Below, in pieces: positions 33,301-42,585 of a stretch of 64,000 nucleotides of DNA. The notes beneath the pieces are model-generated. The model worked only from the letters and a program-made list of their open reading frames with translations. It did no database searches and was not told the DNA's origin. Numbering within the stretch: the first letter of the stretch is position 1; the number at the start of each line of letters is the position of its first letter. Position numbers and translations under genes: made by a program. Origin of the DNA: Sanderia malayensis (taxonomy: Eukaryota > Cnidaria > Scyphozoa > Semaeostomeae > Pelagiidae); contig RQOL01000824.1 in NCBI GenBank assembly GCA_013076295.1, positions 1,984,001 through 2,048,000 of the forward strand, read 5' to 3'.

Positions 33301-34325
33301 CAATAACATCATCATCACTTTCAATGTCACTTGAAATACCTATGAAAACAATTGAATCAATTTTAATTGACCCACTTTAAAGCAACTCAAAACCCAAACC
33401 ATGTTTACAAAGGGTGAACTCTTCAACACACAACATGCTGTTATGGACTCTGTATCTGAAACTATAATAAAATGTTTGAGTTTCAAGACTTACTTTCTTG
33501 TTTCTTTTGTGCAGATGGTATGGATCTCTTGGCCTGTTGCAAACCTTTTTTATACTCTTCATCCTTTGTTTCTGCTTTACCTGCAAATCATTCAGATTCA
33601 ATATAGTATTGTTATTACAAGACACACATTAATAGTTAGTTGCTCTGCATGACTGTCCCCTTTGGCTTGAAAATGATCTGATATAACAGTATGCATACCA
33701 AATCCAGCAAAACCCATCATTCGTTGCATCATTAACTGTTCGTCATTACTATCCATTGCTTCAACTTTCTCATCTGACCTTTGCAACTCTTGAAAACAAA
33801 ATTCCAAAGTCAAAGCACTCTCTCTCAGAGACTTACAACTATCTCTATGGGGTAGTATAGAGTCCTATATCTCCAGACTACCCCAAGTTTCACATTTACA
33901 AATGCCATTATACTTTGCAGACAAATTTTGAGTGATACTCAAGACAAAGCATTTAAAAAATAAATATACAGTTGGCTGTATAGAAACCTGTCTTGGGTTT
34001 GTCATCTTCTTTCGGCTGAGCAAATGATCTCTGAAATGCTTGCGTTGATTTGTATCTTGCAGCACCTAAAATTTCAACCAGGTGACATCAGCAGTTCATA
34101 TTACATCGGACATTCACCCTTATCGTTACTGAATTCTATTGCATTAGGCTTAGGGGCCAATTTGTGAAGAAGGAGAAGGGGGAGGCGGAGCGGAGGGGCA
34201 GGCAACAGAAAGGCCAGTGCAATACGGCTCACATCGTTATGGGATTATAACTTGATATTGTAAAAGCGAAAGAGAATAACATTACCCCTTAATGAACGCA
34301 TTTCTTCCATATCATCATCATCCAT
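24395..34325 (-). CDS. WDR70: WD repeat-containing protein 70
   Basis: A WD40 protein, known in vertebrates as a CUL4-DDB1-linked factor in chromatin and DNA-end processing. Twenty-four exons join without a frame break to 648 aa (human 654): 34325-34286, 34065-33988, 33788-33699, 33580-33494, 33339-33251, 32978-32892, 32710-32651, 31745-31683, 31284-31144, 30572-30489, 29281-29205, 28883-28813, 28572-28505, 28302-28264, 28121-28022, 27493-27409, 27280-27214, 26997-26926, 26838-26738, 26637-26555, 25817-25701, 24870-24755, 24637-24594 and 24482-24395. The N-terminus is acidic and has the family MGFAGFG motif. The propeller spans about residues 190-500, with LDPSGARLVTAGYDYE, VKLWDF, GDQYIVDM and TSCLTFAYDG. 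The C-terminus has PDPPVTGPG, DDSNPREAILKHAK and YVTPAYKKTQPK, as in human WDR70. The start ATG has a good context (CACCATGG). It is divergent from the PXYLP1-like gene. Confidence 0.97.
24985..25640. repeat. Degenerate GAAGAT minisatellite in WDR70 intron
   Basis: About 35 imperfect copies of a 16-20 base unit (AGATTAGCAAAGAAGAT and variants such as ACTTAGCAAATAGATAGG). A higher-order unit of about 115 bases is visible between about 25090 and 25400. The array is strongly purine-biased on the plus strand and lies in the intron between the exons at 24870 and 25701. Confidence 0.85.
25880..26535. repeat. ATGATTGATGATTAATTATTAGTGG tandem array in WDR70 intron
   Basis: About 15 copies of a 40-45 base composite unit built from GATCAATGATTGATGATTA and ATTATTAGTGGATGATGATT, with shorter GATTGATGATTAGTGATCA repeats near the end. 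It is A+T-rich with many ATCGAT/ATTAAT palindromes and lies between the WDR70 exons at 25817 and 26555. Confidence 0.9.
28916..29050. mobile_element. pogo/Tigger-type MITE in WDR70 intron
   Basis: The ends ACAGAGTAAAATCCCGATAA and, as the complement of the right end, TACAGCAAAATACAGATAAC followed by TCGAACC match the CAGT...TCGAACC pattern of Tigger/pogo terminal repeats. A partly deleted relative begins at about 29439 (ACAGTAAAATCCCGATAATT). Both lack coding capacity. Confidence 0.6.
30772..30806 (-). repeat. Interstitial telomere-like CCCTAA repeat
   Basis: Five CCCTAA/CTAA units occur in a row in the WDR70 intron between the exons at 30572 and 31144. The orientation is opposite to the TTAGGG arrays at 17.4 and 35.0 kb, and the flanks are not those of the composite element. 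Confidence 0.75.
31877..32024. mobile_element. pogo/Tigger-type MITE, TA-flanked
   Basis: A 148-base element beginning TACAGTCAAATCTCGCTATC and ending GAGATAGCAACAGTCGACTGTA-like sequence. The terminal repeats of about 25 bases are complementary with few mismatches and sit at TA dinucleotides, as expected for Tc1/mariner-superfamily insertion. It lies in a WDR70 intron. Confidence 0.8.
32201..32363. mobile_element. pogo/Tigger-type MITE, intact copy
   Basis: A 163-base element with terminal repeats TACAGTTGAACCTCGATAAG and its complement, identical over about 22 bases and bounded by TA. The interior ATTTTTGTATTTCCCTTGG is shared with the interrupted copy at 42586-43937, so this copy serves as the empty-site reference for that locus. 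Confidence 0.88.
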
Positions 34326-34725
34326 GGTGAAATTTCAAATTTTTTAAAAGTTGGAGAAGGAGATCTGTAAGAAAGAAATTCGAATTGGGTGGGCGGAAGA
34401 ATGAAACGCGACGCGCAGCCGCGCAGCGCAGTTAGACTGATCACATGGTATCCCTGTGCTGAACTACAATCTTACCCACCGGCAGGGACTTTTGAAAAAG
34501 TCTACAAAAAATAAAAAATAAAAAAGGAATTTTTAATTTTTTCAAGCTAATTTTTTTAGGCTCTGGTACCCAGGGTAGAAAAAGTCATACATTTGCCTTC
34601 GCTCTGGAGAAATTCATTTGTAATTCATTTATAAAGTTTATAGTTTCATACCATGCCAAGTTGATCAATCAGAACGGCGCATTTTTAAATCCTGTTTGAA
34701 TAGAGGAACAAAAATTTGTTCCCGA
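34326..34725. other. WDR70 promoter region (likely)
   Basis: Sequence upstream of the WDR70 start codon, up to the composite repeat. A GC-rich patch at about 34409-34433 (GACGCGCAGCCGCGCAGCGC) lies 85-110 bases upstream of the ATG and is the best promoter candidate. No coding frame is seen. Confidence 0.35.
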
Positions 34726-35620
34726 GTTCAACAATATGTCTGATTTGTCCATTTTTTAAAGGCTGTACACACCCTAACTAGAAGGAGTGCAGCTGAGGTC
34801 CAAATTGATAGTGGGCATTGTAGTTTGAGCTACAGTAAGCCATCGAGGTTGTAGCCCACTGGTAACGTAGCTGCAACGTAATCTAGAAACAACCGGTTCG
34901 AAACCTCATCAGAGCATCTGTTTTGTGTTTTGATAAATCAATAATTTGAATATTAACAACGCGCAGTACCATATATGGGCTACTGCGCAGGAGAATCCAT
35001 GACATAATGGGGTCCAGCGCATCTGATATTAGGGTTAAGGATCTAGATTAGGGTTAGGGTTAGGGTTAGGGTTAGGGTTAGGGTTGAAGCATAGTAAAGG
35101 TAGGCGGGTATGCGCAGTAACATATATGGGCTTCTGCGCAGGAGGATTCATGACGTAATGAGGTTCAGTTCATCTGATGTTAGGGTTAGGATCTGGATTA
35201 GGGTTAGGGTTAGAGTTGAACCATGTAAAAGGTAGGTGGGAATGCGCAGTAACATATATGGGTTACTGCGCAGGAAGATCCATGACGCAATGAGGTCCAG
35301 CGCATCTGATGTTAGGGTTAGGATCTGGATTAGGGTTAGGGTTAGGGTTAGGGTTAGGGTTAGGGTTAGGGTTAGGGTTGAAGGATGGTAAAGGTAGGTG
35401 GGAATGCGCAGTAACATATATGGGCTACTGCGCAGGAGAATCCATAACGTAACGAGGTCCAGCGCATCTGATGTTAGGGTTAGGATTGGGCATTGGGGTT
35501 AGGTTCGAAACATTGTATAGGTGCTTGGGTGTGTGCAGCATTCTTTATTGGTTAATGGGCAAGAGAATGGATGACGTATTAGTGTGCAGAGCATCCATGG
35601 AGGAGCAAACTTTTGTGCCA
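34726..35620 (+). mobile_element. tRNA-head plus TTAGGG-minisatellite element, copy 2
   Basis: The head matches copy 1 (17156) from TTCAACAATA onwards, including the A-box-like TAGCCCACTGG (about 34852) and B box GGTTCGAAACC (34895-34905). Copy 2 has a 13-base insertion (AGGTCCAAATTGA) before GTGGGCATTG. The array from about 34960 has four recognisable units with the TGCGCAGTA...TACTGCGCA hairpin and one decayed unit at about 35500-35605. TTAGGG runs reach about eight tandem copies at 35332-35380. The element sits between the divergent WDR70 and PXYLP1-like genes and ends about 145 bases before the latter's first ATG. Confidence 0.82.
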
Positions 35621-35764
35621 TGCCAATTTTTGATGCTCAAATGGGACAAGTCCCTGTTGGTGGAGTTAAGGAACGAGCGAAGACACAGGGACGCAATGGA
35701 ATGAGTCTAAAGCCCAGTATATTTTCTTCGACCTGAAATTCAGTGATGTTAATTTTGATCTTCT

Positions 35765-37312
35765 TTGGATGATTTTTCAAAACGCTTCATATTAGTAGTC
35801 ATTGTATGTATACCATTATTTATCGTATATATCACGTTTAGAGCAATAATGTCAGTATTAAGAGATATTACACAACTCAAAGTTTTGATGCACCGATGGG
35901 GGATATTTGGAAGGCGGTTCAAGATCATTTTATTTTCCATTTGCGTCATGGTTGCAATATGGTTTTCAGCATTGAAATTTTCAGAACACAAAAATTATTT
36001 CATGAAATTCCAAATGAAAAGTAAAGCAAGCGTTTATTGCAACAAGCCCAAGCCTGTCACTGGTAAAGACGGAAATTTTGGATCAATTTCATCCCAGAAG
36101 TACAAGCTTGTGCAATTTCAGATGGTCATACGACACGGGGATAGAGCGCCTATTGATTTAGATACTCTACCAAATACTGAGCCTGTTCATATTCCATGCA
36201 CTATCAAGACATTTAGAGGAGATTACGAAGCCCTGTTTAGATTCCGACGAACTTCATCTATGTTTAAAATTCATGGCAACCCAAGTCGACAAGTAATGCA
36301 GGAGAGAAGTGAATGCATTGGGGGCCAGCTCACAGCAACTGGTTTTACACAGCATATTGGGAATGGCAGATATCTGAGAGATGCATATTCTGAGTTTCTT
36401 GATGGGGTGAAGAGGACTTCAGAGATTTTGATTAAGACAACGGATTATAGTCGGACGGTGCAAAGTGCTGCTGCCTTGTTGTACGGGATGTTTGGAGAGA
36501 GTCTCAAGCCGGAGGTATTTGATATCAATGTACACAAAGATAAATACCCGGAGACACATTTTCTAGCAGATGAACACGGTGAAGCAATTGACTGCCCTGT
36601 ACTGAGGCGAAAGTTAAGAGATGTTATGAAGACAGATGATTTGGTTAAGCTCAGCAATGAGATTGCCCCGATCAGAGGAGAATTTGCAAGATTATTCAAG
36701 GAGGATGTATCCAAAATTGCGGCATTTAATCGACTCGTGGACATCCTATACACAAGACTTTGTCATGATCAGACTCTTCCAGAAGGGCCTAACGGTGCTG
36801 TATCGTACAGTTTGGCTGCTAAATCATTTGATTTGTCACATGAGTTTATAACACGGAGACATACACCTCTTGCTGAATTGCAAACACTGGCTATTGTATC
36901 ATCAATAGTGCAGCAAGCTGGTAAGTTGATTGATGGTGAAACAAACATGCATAAAATTGTGATGTTTTCAGGACATGATACAGTTCTGGTACCTTTGTTA
37001 GCTGTATTAGGTGTACACGATGGCAAGTGGCCACCGTATGCATCACGTATTGTGTTTGAGCTGTGGGAAAGTAAGACAAATCACAATCCTGGGATTGCTG
37101 GATCTGATTTATATCAGAAATTTCAAGGTTATTACCTCCGTGTGATTTACAATGGTAAACCGTTGACTGGAAAAGTGAAATTTTGTATCGGAAAAACAGT
37201 TGAAGGAGGTGAACTTTGTCCTTTGAGTGAATTCGTTAAATTTGTCACGTCAAATGAGTTTAATGGTTTGAATTATTTTGAAAGAATAAGAAATATTTGT
37301 ACTGTATCTTGA
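35765..37312 (+). CDS. PXYLP1: 2-phosphoxylose phosphatase 1-like, histidine acid phosphatase
   Basis: A single-exon frame of 515 aa. PXYLP1 is a Golgi type II membrane phosphatase that removes phosphate from xylose in the proteoglycan linkage region, permitting glycosaminoglycan chain growth. Catalytic motifs are RHGDRAP (residues 123-129, nucleophilic His) and FSGHDTVL (about 401-408, proton-donor Asp). FELW near residue 434 and LCPLSEFVKFV near the C-terminus also match the family. Two hydrophobic segments are seen (residues about 8-28 and 52-70). The second precedes the luminal domain, so initiation at the internal ATG coding MSVLRD (residue 29) would give the expected single-anchor topology. 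The human protein is about 480 aa and its gene has several exons, so the lack of introns may mean retroposition or intron loss. Polyadenylation signals (AATAAA) occur at about 37503. Confidence 0.88.
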   Translation: MDDFSKRFILVVIVCIPLFIVYITFRAIMSVLRDITQLKVLMHRWGIFGRRFKIILFSICVMVAIWFSALKFSEHKNYFMKFQMKSKASVYCNKPKPVTGKDGNFGSISSQKYKLVQFQMVIRHGDRAPIDLDTLPNTEPVHIPCTIKTFRGDYEALFRFRRTSSMFKIHGNPSRQVMQERSECIGGQLTATGFTQHIGNGRYLRDAYSEFLDGVKRTSEILIKTTDYSRTVQSAAALLYGMFGESLKPEVFDINVHKDKYPETHFLADEHGEAIDCPVLRRKLRDVMKTDDLVKLSNEIAPIRGEFARLFKEDVSKIAAFNRLVDILYTRLCHDQTLPEGPNGAVSYSLAAKSFDLSHEFITRRHTPLAELQTLAIVSSIVQQAGKLIDGETNMHKIVMFSGHDTVLVPLLAVLGVHDGKWPPYASRIVFELWESKTNHNPGIAGSDLYQKFQGYYLRVIYNGKPLTGKVKFCIGKTVEGGELCPLSEFVKFVTSNEFNGLNYFERIRNICTVS

Positions 37313-37966
37313 GGACGAAAGTTCTGTTAACATTGAAATTGTATTCTGTCATTTTCAGAAATAATTTTATCTTGTTCATTATCAATGTATGCAAACATTT
37401 AAAATTATTTAAAAAATATCATGGGATTTTTAAGTGGTATTTTTATAGTGTGATCATCTCTTCTTCCCTCTTGATTTTGTCTGGTCTCGGAAGTCTTGTA
37501 ATCAATAAATAACTTTTTGTATCATCTACAAAACCATGGATGCAAATTTCAACTTTTCAAATTCAATGAAATATGGCTTGTAATTGTATTTTCAAATTCA
37601 ATGAAGTATGATTTGTAATTGCAATGAACACTTACTGTCTCATCCACATAAAACAATTCAATTTTGAACTATTTCCAATACGATGCGTAGAAATTGGCGG
37701 TGTACAGGGTCCATGTACAGTTTACTGGACAAATAGGTAGGTGAAGTATACATTGCGCGCATCCGTAATCAGCGCTGGATTCCCATCCTTGACTCTGGGG
37801 TATTGTACTACCATGAGCTCTTGCGAGCACAATCTTAGAAGAAGTCTAACTCTCGAGCATCATGGTGGAGCCACTGACATCTAAAGATTTTGTTTTCCCA
37901 AAAGGTGGGCTCTCACTTCCTACGACAACAAGCTGATCTCTCACCCCAACATATTGACCAGGCTAT

Positions 37967-38036
37967 GTGACTGGCGCGGGACTCGAACCCGCTACCTGCG
38001 GCCTGCAACGCCGACGCCTTACCAACAAGGCTCAAA
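37967..38036 (-). repeat. tRNA-derived sequence (SINE head or tRNA pseudogene)
   Basis: On the minus strand an A-box-like TGAGCCTTGTTGG (38034-38022) forms a D-arm with GCCT/AGGC. It is followed by a 4-bp anticodon stem whose 7-base loop reads GTTGCAG, and a perfect T-arm around GGGTTCGAGTCCC (37990-37978). The 3' acceptor strand (GCCAGTC) finds no partner at the 5' side, so it is not a functional tRNA gene. The minus-strand continuation to about 37850 may be a SINE body. Confidence 0.7.
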
Positions 38037-38414
38037 ATTCTTTACTTCTTTTAATCACAGGATATCTCCACCAAAGTTTTGAAAATATAGCCCTATGGTT
38101 TCTTATAAATGGTTTCTTATAAAAAAAATGGGTGTAAACTTGGAAATGTTTAAGAATATTGAGGCTCAGCAAAAAATTAAGCATTCTTATAAAAAAAGAT
38201 AAAAGAAGTTAGTGACCTGCAGTGAAACTCTATAACAGGCCTGGGCTTTCCAACAACCAACCATCGTCACTCGGCGCCGACCAATATTGGAAAGCCCAAT
38301 ATTACATGCAGTACTGCTTGAACTTTGAAATTAAAAACACCGCTTCGATTAATTGTGTCTGAAATGTCTCTATTTATTGCATGCAATGATACTCAAAACA
38401 AGGCTTTTTGGGAC

Positions 38415-38606
38415 TACAATCAAATCTGCATAGTTCGAACTCGTGTAATTCGAACTCTATCTGATTCGAACGAAATTCTCTGTCCCTTCAAGGAACACTA
38501 ATGAAGAACCAGCTCTTATAAAACAAACCCCTATAATTCGAACTTTTTGTAATTCGAACATTTTCACACTTCCCCAGTGTGCTCGAATTAGACAGAGTTG
38601 ACTGTA
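38415..38606. mobile_element. pogo/Tigger-type MITE
   Basis: It begins TACAATCAAATCTGCATAGT and ends AGACAGAGTTGACTGTA, with repeated AATTCGAAC motifs inside both arms. This TTCGAAC-rich structure and the CAGT-type ends fit the Tigger/pogo group. More diverged than the copies at 31.9 and 32.2 kb. No coding capacity. Confidence 0.65.
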
Positions 38607-39274
38607 ACTACTATATTTTCACAAGTGATTTTTCGTGGATATTTGGAATCTTGATATAACTAACTCCCACCTTTCTATCACATTACAAAGTGCTCAGATG
38701 ACATGTGTTTCCTTGATCTTTGCGGTTTCATTAGAATATGCATTTGAAATTGTTTGTCTCATGACGTCTTGTCTTGTGTTTTGCAAAAAGATATTTATAT
38801 TTCTCATTCAAAATCCATTAGTGTATTTGAACTAGGAGATTCCCTGCACGTCATGATCCAGACAATTTAATATTTCCGTTCTTGATAAAACCCAGCGAAA
38901 CCCGAAACCCGCCGTCACGAAAAATGATTTGAAAAGCCTATTTTCTGCATAAAATAAAATTAATCAGGCGATGAAGATCTCACAACCAACTGCGATTGAA
39001 TCAGCTTCCTTTCCACCCAACTTGAATAATGTGACGATGTTCAATAACAATTATAAGCCAAAAAGTCGTCTTAAAACGAGACACGACGTCTAGTCAGTAT
39101 TATCATCACAATTCTCAACTGCAGACACATGGAAATTCCATCTTCTCGTATTTGCTGATTGTGTCTAGAGCATGGTATGACTCAACGCCTACGGCCCCCG
39201 GGGACCCAGAAACCCCAAGTACCAAGAGTCCATCAGACAGAAAACACAGAAAGATAAGGACTTCCCACAACTCC

Positions 39275-40773
39275 TTAAAGTGCCCCTACGGCTTTTTTTT
39301 TTATTTGTGAATTCAATAAAACTCGGTACGCTGACTTCAGATCTGAAAATTATTTTTAAATCAGACGCGTAGTTCACGAGTTATAACGTGTGGAAGTGTC
39401 GATGTTTCGTCATTTTCGCCATTTTCCTTGTCTCACTTTTAGGACTGGGTCAAGTCCGACTATGACATCACAGTCAGACAGTGACTGCTTGTTGTGCTCA
39501 GGGGCGGCGGGCGTAGGCCGTGCAATGTTAAAACAGCACGGGATTTTAATAGGATCGAAAACATCATCACAGATATTTGACAAGACCTGGAAATTGTTAG
39601 ATTTATATGAAAAACTGGGAAAATATGCCATATCGATGTGTTTTGGTAGCCCGTGCAAATGCACCCGATAAATCAAGATTTGTAGAGCTTCACAGGATTC
39701 AGCTTTAAGCTCGCCCTGAAGCTGTAACGAGAAGGAAATGGAGATTTCATCAATTCTCAACGACGGACGAAATTCTAAACTTCGCAGTTAGAAATGCTAG
39801 CATGCAACCATCAATTTCGGTGCAATAACGAAATTCATGTGTAGTAATAAAGAATTGTGTTGCACATTTTCTACACTTGCGGTATCTAATGAAAATCGAA
39901 TTGTTTCAAGTTTCTTCAACCACGAAGGTTGACCTACACGACGGATGCATATGGCCTAATCATATTACGTATAGAATTTTGATACACTTTTACTTCATCA
40001 GATACACAACAGAAAGATAATAGTTCAGATCCAGTTAATCGCCCAGAAAGTTCTCTTTCGACATTTCTTTTCTCGCTCACATCTCTTTCATAGCTTTCAG
40101 TGAAAGAGTTCTCAGCCAAATAGGATCAAATGCATCAGGTTCTCCTTCATCGGTCTGCTTTACTCTACGATACGATCAATGCTATCCCCTCGCCATCTTC
40201 GCATTCCTCGGCACTGCAATCCCTACTGTCATGAACTACTATCCGACTAAGAACTTTTAATTTATGGAAACTTTTTATTCAATTCTGATCACCAAAATTG
40301 CACAAATACCCACGAATACACATAACGAGACAAGACAAAATGCAAACACTATCTATTATACTGAATGTAGGCCTACGCCCGCCGCCACTGAGCACACTGA
40401 GCAGCCACTACATGGGAATTTTGTATTTCCTCCCCACAGCTGCAAACTCGTCAAAAACTTTTCAAATTCCAATCCCATTATGCGCCGACCTGTTTCTCAT
40501 CATCAAAGTCAAAAAATCAAATATCAAGCTCATCGTTTGCGAGAAAAGCTCATGTCAAATTTGTTGCTTCAGTACGGGAAAAAAACGGGGTCCGACTATG
40601 ATGTCATAGTCGGACTCGACCCAGTCCTAAAAGTGAGACACGAAAGTGTGAACGCAATCTCTCGTAACTCAACAACTACTCGTCAGATCAAAAAAATATA
40701 AACGGTATCAGAATCAGCGCATTCGATTCTATACTTTTAGCTAATAAAAAAAAAAGCCGTAGGGGCACTTTAA
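39275..40773. mobile_element. 1.5-kb foldback DNA transposon bounded by TTAA
   Basis: The ends are TTAAAGTGCCCCTACGGC plus a T run and the exact complement (A run, GCCGTAGGGGCACTTTAA). Two further inverted blocks lie inside in mirror order: CTCACTTTTAGGACTGGGTC (about 39434) against its complement near 40612-40640, and GGCGGCGGGCGTAGGCC (about 39504) against GGCCTACGCCCGCCGCC (about 40369). The arms therefore extend some 250-400 bases. The right arm contains a TCCGACTATGA/TCATAGTCGGA palindrome (about 40588-40612). The TTAA at both edges fits a piggyBac- or Kolobok-like target site. The 145- and 103-codon frames inside are not recognisable as transposase, so it is probably non-autonomous. Confidence 0.82.
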
Positions 40774-42585
40774 GAGCGTTGATATGGCAACAATAGAGAC
40801 AAGAAGAACAGTACCAGAGAACAATAGAGACCCCAAGAAGAGTACCAAGGAACGAGAACAAGGATTCCCAGAAATTCCAGTCAGCAACTGTTTTCAGACA
40901 TCGAAGGGACAGTTATAATAAGAGCGAGCGAATGGCTTACTTTGGGGAAAAAGGATCAAATTTTAATCAATTTGAGAAGAACAAGTGTTCATCAACAAGA
41001 AAGTGTCCCAATATATTTACGAGCTCGCGGACCTTTGTTCATTGGGAATAGATTGCCAATATCGTCAATTTGTATGAGAGAAACGTAGGCCACATATCTC
41101 CTAAAATAGGGGTCCCTGGAATGGTTTTATTTTCAGAACAAGGACTCATTAAACTCGTTACACGTCCGTTGGTAACAAAAGATCGCAAATTTCTCATATT
41201 TTGGGGTCATCATTTTGTCGCGCAATAAAGCCATCAATCATCAAGATTATTCAAAAGGAAAAGGCTGTGTCTGGATCTTGGAATAGAGAGCAAGGGAATG
41301 GTTGCTCACTCAAACGGAACAAGTTATCGTTCTCAGCATACGGAGGAATTTTTATTGATCTATCAATGTTTTGTAGAATAAAGAATCATTTTCGTCTCGT
41401 TAATATTACCATAGCAACATTTAGAGTTGCCGAATGTGAAATATATTTTATACAAATTGCAATATATGGATTTTCAAACGTTGTAATTAAAGTGGTTATG
41501 TGATATTGCACTATTTGCGTTTATAACTTAGCGGCTTTACTGATGTTACAGAAAGTACAAAGCCTTAAAAACGTATAGAAATTGTATAGTCCCTGATAGA
41601 AATACGTGAATGAAATTTCTCTTTTTTTCGCACAGAACAATACAGGATGGTGTCTAGAATCTTTGTACGAGAATAGTTGTAAATGGAGTGTGAGTCTTGT
41701 AAAGCTCCAGCCAGCCTCGTTTTCATCCTCTCTCCACCTGATCCCTGATTGAAGAGTAGAGTATTTCTGTGACGTAGTAATGATATTGTAAGCTGATTGG
41801 TTCATCTGTAACATCATGAAGTTATTTCTCAGGAAGCATAGTTATTCTTGAAATTCCCAATTTTTCTTTTTTCTCCGTTCTGACTTTTGATTGCTTTTTG
41901 CTTTTAATAAAGAAAAATGTTCATCAGAATAGCGATGCTCGAAATTGCCAAAAAGCAATAGGAATTTAAGAAAAGCAATGGAAAGCCTTGAGGCTGGGTA
42001 AAAACTCTAGCATTCTCATAAAAAATGTATAATGTCTGAAATCATTTCTCGATTCAATTGTTACTTTCAAAAGAATATTTTATCCGCCTCAAAAAGACCA
42101 GACTTTCTTTTCAAGGCAAATAATCAACAACTCTAATGCAACTCGTAAAAGAAGGAATGCTGAAAACAACAGGCGATGACTAACCTTTTAAAAGAGAGAC
42201 GAAATCTGAAGTGGGGCAGTCGCCAGATTAAAAAGAATTTCATGTTCATTCGTCAGCTACCTGGATTGTTTCCTTGTATAATTACACCGTGGCGCCTATT
42301 GTCTTCCACTGCGTTATTCAGATGCGGGTTTCTAGCAGACGAATGAGCAGGTAAAAGACTATATGACACCACGAGACAATTTATGTTTGTGAATTATTTA
42401 TGAGACCGACTGGGTGGGTGTTCAGCTATTGACCAGCAGTATGAAGTGAAATGAGTGTTATCATAATATGATAGTGTTGGTGGCAAAATTGTGGAGATAT
42501 TAATTATGATTATGATTATGATGGCAGTGACTTGCTTTTTTCCCATGGAAAATCAAGTTAGCAATTCAACAACAGCCGGCTTAGA
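40774..42585. other. Intergenic, no gene seen
   Basis: No recognisable coding frame, RNA gene or clear repeat. A short ATTATGATTATGATTATGATG run at about 42504-42523 is simple sequence. The 98-100 codon frames at 41201-41503 and 41521-41817 have no motif and no splice context. Confidence 0.5.

Larger units (their letters stand above)
37313..39274. other. Intergenic, repeat relics only
   Basis: This begins with the 3' UTR of the PXYLP1-like gene. A tRNA-like segment (37967-38036) and a Tigger-type element (38415-38606) are listed separately. A short duplication TCAAATTCAATGAA[AG]TATG[AG]TTTGTAATTG occurs twice at about 37557-37621. No gene is seen. Confidence 0.55.

Noticed and set aside
37967..38036. 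Functional tRNA-Ala gene
   Set aside because: The acceptor stem cannot pair and the anticodon stem is only 4 bp. It is a tRNA-derived repeat or pseudogene.
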